From Zavarzinia compransoris (GTDB lineage Bacteria > Pseudomonadota > Alphaproteobacteria > Zavarziniales > Zavarziniaceae): a DNA stretch of 64,000 nucleotides. The notes below the pieces were generated by a model that saw nothing but the letters and a program-made list of their open reading frames with translations, did no database searches and was not told where the DNA came from. Positions 39,209 to 48,409 of the stretch are shown piece by piece. Within the stretch, counting starts at the first letter, position 1. Every line of letters starts with the position of its first letter. The stretch lies in assembly GCF_003173055.1 (NCBI RefSeq), contig NZ_QGLF01000007.1:62001-126000 (forward strand). Direction: 5' to 3'. The position numbers were made by a program, and so were the translations under genes.

Positions 39209-39541
39209 ATGGACGCATGCCTTCGATTCCTCGGCCCGACGTTCCGGCGCCTGCTGGCGCTGGTGCTGGTCTGCGCCTTGGGCGCGGCCGTCGCCGATAT
39301 CGCCCCGCCGGCCCAGGCGGCGCCGGAACATTGCGCCGGCGATGCCGCGGCGAAGCCGGAGCGGCCCGACTGCTGCCTGGGCGCCCTCTGCCTGATGCAT
39401 TGCGCCCTGCCGCTGCCGCCGGGGGCCGCCGTGGCCGAGGTCCGGCCCGCCGCCTTCCTGGCCTTCGAGGTGCCGGCGGCGGATCCTGCGGCCGGTCTCC
39501 TGCCGCCGCCGCCCCTGCCGCCGCCCCGCGTCCGCGCCTGA
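39209..39541 (+). CDS. Small secreted Cys-rich protein, copper-cluster type
   Basis: 110 residues from ATG 39209 (ATG 39197 also fits). A signal peptide (LLALVLVCALGAAVADIAPP) is followed by a short stretch with clustered Cys and His: EHCAGDAA, DCCLGALCLMHCAL. The tail is Pro-rich. Such small proteins often precede copper resistance genes (DUF2946/CopL-like), but the family is uncertain. The multicopper oxidase gene begins 53 bases later and is probably in the same transcript, which suggests metal binding. Confidence 0.6.
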   Translation: MDACLRFLGPTFRRLLALVLVCALGAAVADIAPPAQAAPEHCAGDAAAKPERPDCCLGALCLMHCALPLPPGAAVAEVRPAAFLAFEVPAADPAAGLLPPPPLPPPRVRA

Positions 39542-39594
39542 ACCGAATTCGCCGCCGGTTCGCCCGGCCCCTTCGCTTCGGTAGGATGAACGTC

Positions 39595-41007
39595 ATGACC
39601 TCTCACCCCACGCGGCGCCAGATGCTGGCCGCCGTATCCGCCGCCCTGACTGCACCCCATCTGGTCGCGCCCCGCCTTGCCCGGGCCGCGAGCCCGCCGT
39701 CTGTCCTTGCCGCCGAAACCCGCACCATCGAGGTGAAGGGGCGGGCGGCCAATGTCTTCGGCCTGACCGGGCCGGACGGCCGCCCGGGCCTGACCCTCGA
39801 CCCCGGCCAGCGGTTCCTTTTCCGCCTGCACAACCGGCTGGCGGTGCCGACCATCATCCACTGGCACGGCCAGACCCCGCCGCCGGCCCAGGATGGCGTC
39901 ACCGAGACCGGCTATGCCGGCCCGGTCGCGCCGGGCGATGTCGCCGACTACGATTTCGCCGCCCGCCCCGGCACCCATTGGATGCATTCCCACCTGGGGC
40001 TGCAGGAAATGCAGCTCCTGGCCGCGCCCCTGATCGTCCGCAGCGCCGAGGAGGCGGCGGCCGACGTGCAGGAAGCGGTGCTCTTCCTGCATGACTTCTC
40101 CTTCAAGGCGCCGGAGGAATTGCTGGCCGGCCTCGGCACCATGGACCACGGCGCCATGAATCACGGCGCCATGAATCACGGGGCGATGAACCATGGTGGC
40201 GGCATGGACCTGAACGACGTCGAATTCGACGCCTATCTGGCCAACGATCGCACCCTGGACGATCCCGAGGTGGTGCGGGTCGAGCGCGGCGGGCGCGTGC
40301 GCCTGCGCGTGATCAACGGGGCGGCGGCCACCGCCTTCTGGCTGGAGGTCGCGGGCGCGCCGGCAATGGTGCTGGCGGTCGACGGCAATGCCGTGGTCCC
40401 GGTCGCCGCCGGGCGGGTGCCGTTGGCCCAGGGGCAGCGGGTCGACCTGCTGATCGAGGTGCCGGCGGGCGCCGTCGTCCCGGTCTTCGCCCAGCGCGAG
40501 GGCGACCGCCAGCGCACCGGCCTGATCCTGGCGGCACCCGGCGCCGCGGTCGCCCGCCTAGACGGGATGGCGGCGCAGGCGGCACCGCCCGCCGACCTGT
40601 CCCTCGATCAGGGTCTGGCGCGGGCGGGGGCGGGGTCCGCACTGCCCGAGGGGGCGGCACAGCGCCTGCGCCTGACCGGCAGCATGATGCCCTATCGCTG
40701 GACGCTGGACGATCGCGCCTGGGGCGAGCACCGGCCGCTTGCCGCCGCGGCGGGCACCAGGATGCGCCTCGATTTCGTCAACGAGAGCATGATGGCGCAC
40801 CCGATGCACCTGCACGGCCACCATTTCGATGTCGTCGCCATCGACGGTCGGCCCGTCGCGGGGCCGAGGCGGGACACGGTGCTGGTGCCGGCCGGGGCGA
40901 CGGTCGGCATCGCCTTCGACGCCGATAACCCGGGCCGCTGGCTGCTGCATTGTCACAATCTGCTGCATATGGCGACCGGGATGATGACCGAAGTCCGCTA
41001 CGGCTGA
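39595..41007 (+). CDS. Multicopper oxidase (CopA/CueO-like), Tat-exported
   Basis: 470 residues from ATG 39595, preceded by TAGGA; ATG 39586 is also possible. The leader has RR near the start ([13 protein letters not shown]), fitting Tat export. Copper ligands are complete: [18 protein letters not shown] and [13 protein letters not shown], the last holding type 1 site ligands. A Met/His insert at about 183-203 (four M(D/N)HG(A/G) units from 15-bp repeats) resembles the copper-binding loops of CopA. It likely oxidises Cu(I) in the periplasm. Confidence 0.9.
   Translation: MTSHPTRRQMLAAVSAALTAPHLVAPRLARAASPPSVLAAETRTIEVKGRAANVFGLTGPDGRPGLTLDPGQRFLFRLHNRLAVPTIIHWHGQTPPPAQDGVTETGYAGPVAPGDVADYDFAARPGTHWMHSHLGLQEMQLLAAPLIVRSAEEAAADVQEAVLFLHDFSFKAPEELLAGLGTMDHGAMNHGAMNHGAMNHGGGMDLNDVEFDAYLANDRTLDDPEVVRVERGGRVRLRVINGAAATAFWLEVAGAPAMVLAVDGNAVVPVAAGRVPLAQGQRVDLLIEVPAGAVVPVFAQREGDRQRTGLILAAPGAAVARLDGMAAQAAPPADLSLDQGLARAGAGSALPEGAAQRLRLTGSMMPYRWTLDDRAWGEHRPLAAAAGTRMRLDFVNESMMAHPMHLHGHHFDVVAIDGRPVAGPRRDTVLVPAGATVGIAFDADNPGRWLLHCHNLLHMATGMMTEVRYG
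40141..40200. repeat. Four 15-bp repeats encoding M(D/N)HG(A/G) in the multicopper oxidase
   Basis: Units of 15 bases begin at 40141, 40156, 40171 and 40186: ATGGACCACGGCGCC, two ATGAATCACGG-type copies and ATGAACCATGGTGGC. The encoded Met/His units are typical copper ligands. Confidence 0.9.
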
Positions 41008-41393
41008 CCCCGGCGCGGCGGCGGGCCCGGTACAGGGCCGCCGCCGCCCGGCTTTCGCCCGGGAAGACGGGCGAGCGGCGCTGCCCCGGCCGGGGCGGGG
41101 AACCGCCGCCAGAACCAGCCCCGCCCCCCGAACCATGCCTCATCCGGGCCCCGGCCCGCCGCCAAGGGCCGGCTTGGGCCGCTTTGGGACGGCGTGGGCA
41201 AAAGTGCCGAAAACCCGGTCCCGGCCGGGCGCCGGACCCCGCCGGCGGGGCCGCGGGGTCTTTCCCGCCGTAAACATTCGGACGATCGACAAAATACCGC
41301 CCGTTCCCCGGAACGCCAGGAAATCCGCCGCTCTTGACCCTGCCCGCCCGGGCGGGGTGGGGGCGTTTACCAGTTTTTTCCCAGCAGCGAACA
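41008..41393. other. Noncoding stretch between multicopper oxidase and mraZ promoter
   Basis: No convincing gene on either strand. It is very GC-rich at first and includes GC hairpins near 41014-41048 and 41235-41260. The base composition becomes more mixed toward the mraZ promoter at 41394. Confidence 0.6.
41235..41263 (+). terminator. Candidate terminator before the dcw cluster
   Basis: GACCCCGC and GCGGGGTC (41235-41242 and 41253-41260) form an 8-bp stem with a GC-rich loop, followed by TTT. The short T run makes it only a candidate for the end of the oxidase transcript. Confidence 0.35.
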
Positions 41394-41434
41394 TTGACGG
41401 CCCAAAGAATCCCATGTTATCCCAAGTTATCCCA
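41394..41434 (+). promoter_or_regulatory. dcw promoter with four-copy MraZ operator
   Basis: TTGACG (41394-41399) and TTATCC (41417-41422) are spaced by 17 bases, a good housekeeping promoter. Over and around it CCCA is repeated at 41401, 41411, 41421 and 41431, an exact 10-base period; on the other strand this is TGGG, the core of known MraZ-binding repeats. MraZ encoded downstream probably represses its own operon here. Confidence 0.7.
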
Positions 41435-41495
41435 TCCCGCGGGCGCGACATTGCCCCTGACCCGTCGCTTCGTGCGGGGTGGCGAGGGGGCATTG

Positions 41496-42011
41496 ATGCT
41501 GGCGCTGTTCACGTCCACATACACCAACAAGGTGGACAAGAAAGGACGGGTTTCCGTCCCGCCGCCCTTCCGCGCGCTTGCCAGTTCCCAGGGGTTCAAC
41601 GGCATCCACGTCTTCCCGTCGCTCGAAGAGGCGAAGCCCGAGACGGAAGTGACGGTCTATGGCGCGATCGACGGCTGCGGGGCCGAATATTTCAATCACC
41701 TCGCCGGCCGGATCGACCAGATGGATCCCTTCTCGGTGGAGCGGGAAGCCTTTTCCTTCTCCCTCTTCGGCGCTTCCCACACGCTGGCCTTCGACGGCGA
41801 GGGCCGCGTCGCCCTGCCGGAAAGCCTGATGGCCGAGGCCGGCATCACCGATACGCTGGTCTTCGTCGGCCTCGGCCGCTATTTCCGCATCTGGGAACCC
41901 AAGGCCCATGCGGAGAACAGCGCCCGCCTGGCCAGGATCACGCGGGAACGGCGCGCCAGCCTGGCGCTGGCCGGCCGGCCCCGCCCGGCCGACGGGGGGC
42001 AGGGCGCATGA
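41496..42011 (+). CDS. mraZ: Transcriptional regulator MraZ
   Basis: 171 residues, with two AbrB-like SpoVT/MraZ domains. The first begins [22 protein letters not shown]; the second contains [23 protein letters not shown]. MraZ forms a ring that binds TGGG direct repeats before its own gene and represses the division cluster. ATG 41496 follows GAGGGGG; a TTG one codon earlier is an alternative. The stop overlaps the rsmH start (ATGA). Confidence 0.93.
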   Translation: MLALFTSTYTNKVDKKGRVSVPPPFRALASSQGFNGIHVFPSLEEAKPETEVTVYGAIDGCGAEYFNHLAGRIDQMDPFSVEREAFSFSLFGASHTLAFDGEGRVALPESLMAEAGITDTLVFVGLGRYFRIWEPKAHAENSARLARITRERRASLALAGRPRPADGGQGA

Positions 42012-42997
42012 CCGGCCCCATGATCAATACCGACGGCCCCCATATCTCCGTCCTCGGCCGCGAGGTGGCGGAGGTCCTGGCGCTCCAGCCGGGCGAGACC
42101 GTGGTCGACGGCACCTTCGGCGCCGGTGGCTACAGCCGCGCCTTCCTGGCCGCGGGGCCTGCCCATGTCATCGGCATCGACCGCGATCCGACCGCGGTCG
42201 CCCGCGGCCGCGCCCTGGAGGCCGAGCATCCGGGCCGCTTCACCATGCTTCACGGCTGCTTCGGCGACATGGCCGGCCTGCTGGCGGCCCACGGCATCGG
42301 CGGGGTCGACGGGGTCGCCCTCGACCTCGGCGTGTCCTCCATGCAGTTCGACGAGGCGGCGCGCGGCTTTTCCTTCCGCGAGGACGGCCCCCTGGACATG
42401 CGCATGGGCGGCAGCGGGCGAAGCGCCGCCGACCTCGTTAACGAGACGGCGGAAGACGACCTCGCCAACCTGATCTACGACTACGGCGAGGAGCGGGCCT
42501 CGCGCCGCATCGCCCGCTTCATCGTCGCCGCGCGCGACGAGGCGCCGGTCACCCGTACCCGGCAACTGGCCGATATCGTCGCCCGCGCCATCGGCCGCGG
42601 CGCCGAGCGCGACCGCATCCACCCGGCGACCCGCACCTTCCAGGCGCTGCGCATCGCCGTGAACGACGAATTGGGCGAGCTCGACCGCGGCCTTGCCGCC
42701 GCCGAACAGGTGCTGCGCCCCGGCGGCCGGCTGGCGGTCGTTTCCTTCCACAGTCTCGAAGATCGCGCCGTGAAGCGGTTCCTTCAGCAGCGCGCAGGGG
42801 CAGAGGGTGGCCCCTCGCGCCACGCGCCCGTCCGTGCCGGCGGACGGGCGCCCAGTTTCGACCTCCTGTTCCGCGGCGCGGTCAAGCCGACGGACGAGGA
42901 GATCCGCGTCAATCCCCGTTCCCGCTCCGCCCGCCTGCGCGCCGCGCGCCGGACGGCGGCGCCGGCCTGGGCCGCATCCGAGGAGGGCCGCCGATGA
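42008..42997 (+). CDS. rsmH: 16S rRNA m4C1402 methyltransferase
   Basis: 329 residues. SAM-binding motif I is [44 protein letters not shown] is the family hallmark, followed by [21 protein letters not shown] and [16 protein letters not shown]. It methylates N4 of C1402 in the ribosomal P site. ATG 42008 overlaps the mraZ stop and its stop overlaps the ftsL start. Confidence 0.95.
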   Translation: MTGPMINTDGPHISVLGREVAEVLALQPGETVVDGTFGAGGYSRAFLAAGPAHVIGIDRDPTAVARGRALEAEHPGRFTMLHGCFGDMAGLLAAHGIGGVDGVALDLGVSSMQFDEAARGFSFREDGPLDMRMGGSGRSAADLVNETAEDDLANLIYDYGEERASRRIARFIVAARDEAPVTRTRQLADIVARAIGRGAERDRIHPATRTFQALRIAVNDELGELDRGLAAAEQVLRPGGRLAVVSFHSLEDRAVKRFLQQRAGAEGGPSRHAPVRAGGRAPSFDLLFRGAVKPTDEEIRVNPRSRSARLRAARRTAAPAWAASEEGRR

Positions 42998-43716
42998 GCC
43001 GTATCCTGACCCTGGCGGCCATCGGCCTTGCCATCGGGGCCGCCGCCACGCTCTACCAGGTGAAATACGAGGTTCGCCTCCTGGAGCGCGAGGCGCGGGA
43101 ACTGCACCGCGGCGTCGCCCGCGAGCGCCAGTCGATCCAGGTTCTCGAAGCCGAATGGGCGTTCCTGAACCAGCCGTCGCGCATCCAGGATCTCGCCGAG
43201 CGCTATCTCGACCTGAAGCCCCTGAAGCCGGCGCAGGTGACGATGGTGGAGCGCCTGCCGCTGCGCCCGCTCACCCCGGTGCCGGAGGGCGAGGGGGCGC
43301 CCGATCCGCTGGTCGCCTCGGCCGTGCCGGTTCCCGCCAAGCCGACCCCCGCCAAGCCCGCGCCGGCTGCGGCCGCGCCGGCCCGTCCTGCAGCGGCCAA
43401 GCCCGCCCCGGCCAAGCCGGCGGCGCCGACCCCGGTCGCGACCGCCCCGGCCAAGCCGGCGCCCGCAAAGCCTGCCCCGGCGAAGCCCGCGGCGGCGGCC
43501 CCGGCCAAGCCGGAAGCGGCGCCCCGGCCCCCGGCCCCGGCCCCGGCCCCTGCTACCCGCCCGGCCGCGACCCGGCCGCCGCCCATGCCCGCCATTCCGG
43601 CGGCGCCCACCCGTTCGGCTTCTGCCCGGCCGGCGGCCCCGTCCGACGTCCTGCTCGACGACGTCGAACGGATCTTCACCGGGGCTGAATATTCCTATCC
43701 GACGGGGCGCCGATGA
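42994..43716 (+). CDS. ftsL: Cell division protein FtsL with long Ala-Pro-Lys tail
   Basis: 240 residues, about twice the usual size. Residues 1-22 are the membrane anchor ([20 protein letters not shown]), followed by a coiled coil ([40 protein letters not shown]). This part matches FtsL. Residues about 115-215 are AKPAPAKP-like low complexity, then a short conserved-looking end ([21 protein letters not shown]). FtsL with FtsB and FtsQ activates FtsWI at the septum. Assignment also rests on position between rsmH and ftsI. Its stop overlaps ftsI. Confidence 0.85.
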   Translation: MSRILTLAAIGLAIGAAATLYQVKYEVRLLEREARELHRGVARERQSIQVLEAEWAFLNQPSRIQDLAERYLDLKPLKPAQVTMVERLPLRPLTPVPEGEGAPDPLVASAVPVPAKPTPAKPAPAAAAPARPAAAKPAPAKPAAPTPVATAPAKPAPAKPAPAKPAAAAPAKPEAAPRPPAPAPAPATRPAATRPPPMPAIPAAPTRSASARPAAPSDVLLDDVERIFTGAEYSYPTGRR

Positions 43717-45485
43717 CCGACTTCGATCCCGGCCCCGTGCCCCACGGCCCCCTGCCGCCCCTGAGCGCCGTCCATATCCCGGAAGGTGCGGCGATGCTGA
43801 TCGGCCAGCGGCCGCGCGTCACCGCCATGCTGGACGGCCAGACCAAGCAGGCGATCGAGACCGGCCGCAACCGGCTGATGGTGCTGGGCGCCGTCTTCTG
43901 CTTCTGCTTTTTGGCGCTGGGCCTCCGCCTGTTCGATCTCTCGGTGATGAGCCAGCCGGACGATGTCCGCGTCGCCGGCCCGGTCGAGACCATGGTCGAG
44001 CGGGCGCCGATCACCGACCGCAACGGCACCGTGCTGGCCACCAACCTGACCACCGCCTCGCTCTATGTCGATACCAGCAAGCTGATCGATATCGACGAGG
44101 CGGTCTCGAAGCTGATGCGCGTGCTGCCCGACCTGTCGCGGGCCGAACTCGATGCCAAGCTGCGCTCGGGCAAGAGCTTCGTCTGGATCAAGCGCAACCT
44201 GACGCCGCGCCAGGAATATGAGGTGAACAGCCTCGGCCTGCCCGGCCTCGCCTTCCAGCGCGAGGAGCGGCGGGTCTATCCCTACGGCCGCCTGGCGTCC
44301 CATATCCTCGGCTTCGTCGATATCGACTCGAAGGGGATTTCCGGCGTCGAGGCGCGCTTCGACGACCTGCTGCGCGACCCCGCCCGCCACGGCAAGGCGC
44401 TGCAATTGTCGATCGATATCCGCGTCCAGCACGCGGTGACCGACGAGCTGGCCCGCGCGGTCCAGACCTTCCGCGCGATCGGCGGTTCCGCCATCGTGCA
44501 GGATGTCCGCACCGGCGAGATCGTGGCCATGGTCTCGCTGCCGGATTTCGACCCGAACAACCCGCGCGAGGCGACGCCCGAGAACCGTTTCAACCGTTCG
44601 ACCCTCGGCACCTACGAGATGGGCTCGACGTTCAAGACCTTTAATACCGCGATGGCGCTGGATGCCGGGGTCGCCAAGCTGACCTCGGGCTATGACGCCA
44701 CCCATCCGATCAAATACGGCCGCTTCACCATCAGCGACGACCATCCGAAGGCGCGCTGGCTGTCGGTGCCCGAGATCTTCATCTATTCGTCCAACATCGG
44801 CTCGGTGAAGATGGCGCTCGATGCCGGCATCGAGCGCCAGCGCGACTTCATGACCCGCTTCAGCATGACCCGGCGCCTGTCGGTCGAACTGCCCGAAGCC
44901 GGTACGCCCCTGGTGCCGAACCCCTGGCGCGAGATCAACGCGATGACCATCGCCTTCGGCCATGGCCTGTCGGTGACGCCGCTGCATCTCTCGACCGGGG
45001 TATCCGCCCTGATCAACGGCGGCATCTATTTCCAGCCCACCCTGCTGAAGCCCGACGAGGCCCGGCCGCCGGCGGGCGAGCGGGTGGTCTCGTCCAGGAC
45101 CTCGGCGGCGATGCGCAAGCTGATGCGCCTGACCGTGACCATGGGCACGGGCAAGAAGTCGGAAGTGCCGGGCTATTGGATCGGCGGCAAGACCGGCACG
45201 GCGGAAAAGGTTGCGGGCGGCGGCTATGCCCGCAAGGCGCTGCTGTCCTCCTTCGTCTCCGGCTTCCCGATGACCGAGCCGCGCTATGTCGTCCTGGTCA
45301 TGATCGACGAGCCGAAGGGCACCAAGGAAACCTACGGCTATGCCACCGGCGGCTGGACCGCGGCGCCGACCGTCGGCCGCATCGTCGAACGCATCGCCCC
45401 CATGCTCGGCGTGCTGCCGACCGACGGCCCCGATCCGGCGACCGAAGGCGGCGTGCTGATCGCCAACGCGACCGGCAAGGACTAG
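43713..45485 (+). CDS. ftsI: Septal peptidoglycan transpeptidase FtsI (PBP3)
   Basis: 590 residues. A cytoplasmic leader precedes one membrane helix (LMVLGAVFCFCFLALGLRLF). The dimerisation domain contains RAPITDRNGTVLATN and the R-rich YPYGRLASHILGFVDIDSKG. The catalytic domain has nucleophile Ser305 in STFK, then YSSN and KTGTAEK. It cross-links septal peptidoglycan with FtsW. ATG overlaps the ftsL stop. Confidence 0.95.
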   Translation: MTDFDPGPVPHGPLPPLSAVHIPEGAAMLIGQRPRVTAMLDGQTKQAIETGRNRLMVLGAVFCFCFLALGLRLFDLSVMSQPDDVRVAGPVETMVERAPITDRNGTVLATNLTTASLYVDTSKLIDIDEAVSKLMRVLPDLSRAELDAKLRSGKSFVWIKRNLTPRQEYEVNSLGLPGLAFQREERRVYPYGRLASHILGFVDIDSKGISGVEARFDDLLRDPARHGKALQLSIDIRVQHAVTDELARAVQTFRAIGGSAIVQDVRTGEIVAMVSLPDFDPNNPREATPENRFNRSTLGTYEMGSTFKTFNTAMALDAGVAKLTSGYDATHPIKYGRFTISDDHPKARWLSVPEIFIYSSNIGSVKMALDAGIERQRDFMTRFSMTRRLSVELPEAGTPLVPNPWREINAMTIAFGHGLSVTPLHLSTGVSALINGGIYFQPTLLKPDEARPPAGERVVSSRTSAAMRKLMRLTVTMGTGKKSEVPGYWIGGKTGTAEKVAGGGYARKALLSSFVSGFPMTEPRYVVLVMIDEPKGTKETYGYATGGWTAAPTVGRIVERIAPMLGVLPTDGPDPATEGGVLIANATGKD

Positions 45486-45494
45486 GGGAAAGAG

Positions 45495-46958
45495 ATGGCG
45501 ACGAAGCGCCTCGCCGACCTGATCCCCGGCCTCGACGGCGGGGCGATCGGCGCGATCGATATTGCGGCCGTCACCGCCGACAGCCGGCAGGCCGGCCCCG
45601 GCAGCCTGTTCTTCGCCCTGGCGGGGACGAAGGACGACGGCCGGCGCTATATCGCCGATGCCCTGGCCCGGGGGGCCGCCGCCATCGCCGCCGCCCCCGG
45701 CGCCGCGATCGAGGCGCCGGTGCCGGTGATCGAGGTGGCGGACCCGCGCCTGGCCCTTGCCCGCGCCGCCGCCGCCTTCTACGGCCGCCAGCCCGCGACC
45801 GTGGTCGCGGTGACCGGGACCAACGGCAAGACCTCGGTCGCCAATTTCGCCCGCCAGCTCTGGGCCGGGCTCGGCCGGCCTGCCGCCGCCATCGGCACCC
45901 TGGGCGTGACCACCGACGAGGGCGACCAGCCCCTGGGCGTGACCACGCCCGATCCGGTGGTCCTGCATCGGGTGCTGGCCGATCTCGCCGGCCGGGGCAT
46001 CGACCATGTCGCGATGGAAGCCTCCAGCCACGGTCTCGACCAGCGCCGGCTGGACGGCGTGCGGCTGGCCGCCGGCGCCTTCACCAACCTGACCCGCGAC
46101 CATCTCGACTATCACCGCGATTTCGCCGATTACCTGGCGGCCAAGCGCCGGCTGTTCGACGCCCTGCTGCCCCCGGGGGCGCCGGCGGTGATCAACCGCG
46201 CCGGCGAGGCGGGCGAGGCGATGATCCGCGCCGCCGCGGCCGCCGGCCTCAAGGTGGTGACCGTGGGCGGCGAGGGGGCGGATATCGCCCTCCTGCGCCG
46301 CCAGCCGACCCCGGCCGGCCAGGCCCTGCGCCTGGCCGTCTTCGGCGCGGCGGCTGCGGTCGAACTGCCGCTCGCCGGCGATTTCCAGGCCGCCAACGCC
46401 CTTGTCGCCCTCGGCCTGCTGGTTGCCACCGGGGTCCCGGCGGCGGATGCGGTCGCGGCACTCGGCCGGCTGACCGGCGTGCCCGGCCGGCTCGAACTCG
46501 CCGGGGTCCATGTCAGCGGGGCGCCGGTCTTCGTCGACTATGCCCATACGCCGGATGCGCTGGCCCGGGTGCTCGGGGCGCTGCGTCCCCATGTCCATCG
46601 CCGGCTGGTGGTGGTGTTCGGCTGCGGCGGCGACCGCGATCCCGGCAAGCGCCCGGAAATGGGCCGCATCGCCGCGACCGGCGCCGACCGCGTCATCGTC
46701 ACCGACGACAACCCCCGCAGCGAGGAACCGGCAAAGATCCGCGCCCAGATCCTGGCCGCCAGCCCGGGCGCCGTCGAGATCGGCGACCGCGCCGCCGCCA
46801 TTGCCGCCGCCCTGTCCGATCTCGCCGCCGGCGATGTCGTCGTCGTCGCCGGCAAGGGCCACGAGCAGGGCCAGACCGTGAAGGGCGAAACCCGCCCCTT
46901 CGACGACCGCACCGTGGTCCGGGCGGCCCTTCGCGTGCTGAAGGGCGGTGCCGCATGA
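45495..46958 (+). CDS. murE: UDP-MurNAc-tripeptide synthetase MurE
   Basis: 487 residues. ATP loop VAVTGTNGKTSVANFARQ, then MEASSHGLDQRRLDGVRLAAGAFTNLTRDHLDYH (Mur ligase signature; carbamoylated Lys in FAAKRRLF region) and FGCGGDRDPGKRPEMGRIA in the C domain. DNPR (TDDNPRSEEPAKI) is the motif for meso-diaminopimelate, the amino acid added. Starts nine bases after ftsI with AGGGGAAAGAG. Confidence 0.95.
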   Translation: MATKRLADLIPGLDGGAIGAIDIAAVTADSRQAGPGSLFFALAGTKDDGRRYIADALARGAAAIAAAPGAAIEAPVPVIEVADPRLALARAAAAFYGRQPATVVAVTGTNGKTSVANFARQLWAGLGRPAAAIGTLGVTTDEGDQPLGVTTPDPVVLHRVLADLAGRGIDHVAMEASSHGLDQRRLDGVRLAAGAFTNLTRDHLDYHRDFADYLAAKRRLFDALLPPGAPAVINRAGEAGEAMIRAAAAAGLKVVTVGGEGADIALLRRQPTPAGQALRLAVFGAAAAVELPLAGDFQAANALVALGLLVATGVPAADAVAALGRLTGVPGRLELAGVHVSGAPVFVDYAHTPDALARVLGALRPHVHRRLVVVFGCGGDRDPGKRPEMGRIAATGADRVIVTDDNPRSEEPAKIRAQILAASPGAVEIGDRAAAIAAALSDLAAGDVVVVAGKGHEQGQTVKGETRPFDDRTVVRAALRVLKGGAA

Positions 46959-48382
46959 CGCTCGCCGCCGACCTCGCCCCGCTTTGGACCGCCGAGGATA
47001 TCGCCGCCGCCACGGGCGGGCGGAAGCTGGCCGATTTTCACGTCGCCAATGTCGTCTTCGATTCGCGGCAGGTGCAGACCGGCGATCTTTTCGTCGCCCT
47101 GAAGGGTGCCCAGGCCGACGGCCATAACCATGTCGCCGGGGCGCTGGCCCGGGGCGCCGGCGGCGCCCTGGTCGCCCGCGTGCCCGACGGTGTCGCCCCC
47201 GATGCCCCCCTGGTCGTGGTCGGGGAGACGATGGCGGGGCTCGAAGACCTGGCCCGTGCCGCCCGGGCCCGGGCCGATGTGGTCGCGATCGGCGTCACCG
47301 GCAGTGTCGGCAAGACCGGGACCAAGGAAGCGCTGAAGGTGGCGCTGGGCCCGAGCGGGCCGACCCATGCCTCGGTCGGCAGTTTCAACAATCACGTCGG
47401 CGTGCCGCTGACCCTGGCGCGCATGCCCGCGGCCACCCGCTTCGGCGTTTTCGAGATGGGCATGAACCATGCGGGCGAGCTGACGCCGCTGTCGCGCCTC
47501 GTCCGGCCCCATATCGCCATCGTCACCACGGTCGAGCCGGCCCATATGGCTTTCTTCGAGTCGGTGGAGGCGATCGCCGACGCCAAGGCGGAGATTTTCG
47601 CCGGCGTGCCCGCCGGCGGCGCCGCCGTCCTCAACCGCGACAACCGCCATTTCGAGCGCCTGAGCGCGGCCGCCCGGGCCCGCGGGCTCCATGTCGTCGG
47701 CTTCGGCACCGGCGAGGGCTGCCATGTCCGCCTGCTCGATCTGGTGCTGAAGCCCGACCTGACCGTGGTCGACGCCATGGTCGGCAGCCGGCCGCTCACC
47801 TATAAGATCGGCGCGCCGGGGCGCCATTGGGCGATGAATTCGCTGGCGGTCATGGCCGCGGTCGAACTGGCGGGGGCGGATATCTCGCTCGGCGCGCTCG
47901 CCCTTGCCGATATGGCGCCGCCGGCCGGAAGGGGGCGGCGCCTGACCGTGACCCTGCCCAAGGGCGGCAGCTTCACCCTGGTCGACGAAAGCTATAACGC
48001 CAGCCCCGCCTCCATGCGGGCGGCCTTCGCCAATCTGGCGCTGTCGAGCCCCGGGCCCCGGGGCCGGCGCATCGCCGTTCTCGGCGACATGCGCGAACTG
48101 GGCGAGGCGGCGGATGCCCTGCACGCCGGCCTTGCCCCCGATCTCGTCGCTGCCGGCGTCGATCTCGTCTTCACCTGCGGGCCGCATATGCGCGCCCTCT
48201 ACGACGCCCTGCCCGATGCCCTGAAGGGCCACCACGCTCCCGACTCGAAGGCACTAGCCACTTGTGTGTCGGGGGCCGTTCGTCAAGCAGATGTTGTGGT
48301 GGTGAAGGGATCTTTGGGCAGTTATATGGCCGCCATCATCGATACACTACTAAGGCTTGATTCGGCCGATTCGCCCCGTTGA
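46955..48382 (+). CDS. murF: UDP-MurNAc-pentapeptide synthetase MurF
   Basis: 475 residues. N-domain FDSRQVQTGDLFVALKGAQADGHNHVAGAL, ATP loop IGVTGSVGKTGTKEALKVAL (GSVGKT as in many alphaproteobacteria), FEMGMNHAGELTPLSRLVRP and VDESYNASPASMRAAF with VLGDMRELG. It adds D-Ala-D-Ala to the tripeptide. ATG overlaps the murE stop by four bases. Confidence 0.95.
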   Translation: MTLAADLAPLWTAEDIAAATGGRKLADFHVANVVFDSRQVQTGDLFVALKGAQADGHNHVAGALARGAGGALVARVPDGVAPDAPLVVVGETMAGLEDLARAARARADVVAIGVTGSVGKTGTKEALKVALGPSGPTHASVGSFNNHVGVPLTLARMPAATRFGVFEMGMNHAGELTPLSRLVRPHIAIVTTVEPAHMAFFESVEAIADAKAEIFAGVPAGGAAVLNRDNRHFERLSAAARARGLHVVGFGTGEGCHVRLLDLVLKPDLTVVDAMVGSRPLTYKIGAPGRHWAMNSLAVMAAVELAGADISLGALALADMAPPAGRGRRLTVTLPKGGSFTLVDESYNASPASMRAAFANLALSSPGPRGRRIAVLGDMRELGEAADALHAGLAPDLVAAGVDLVFTCGPHMRALYDALPDALKGHHAPDSKALATCVSGAVRQADVVVVKGSLGSYMAAIIDTLLRLDSADSPR

Positions 48383-48409
48383 GGGGGTGGATGGCTTTCG
48401 GGAAGCATC

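Noticed and set aside
40141-40200. CRISPR-like repeats
   Set aside because: Contiguous 15-bp coding repeats in the multicopper oxidase.
43695-46862. Open frame of about 1050 codons antisense to ftsI and murE
   Set aside because: Same compositional effect; no recognisable motif and it overlaps essential genes completely.
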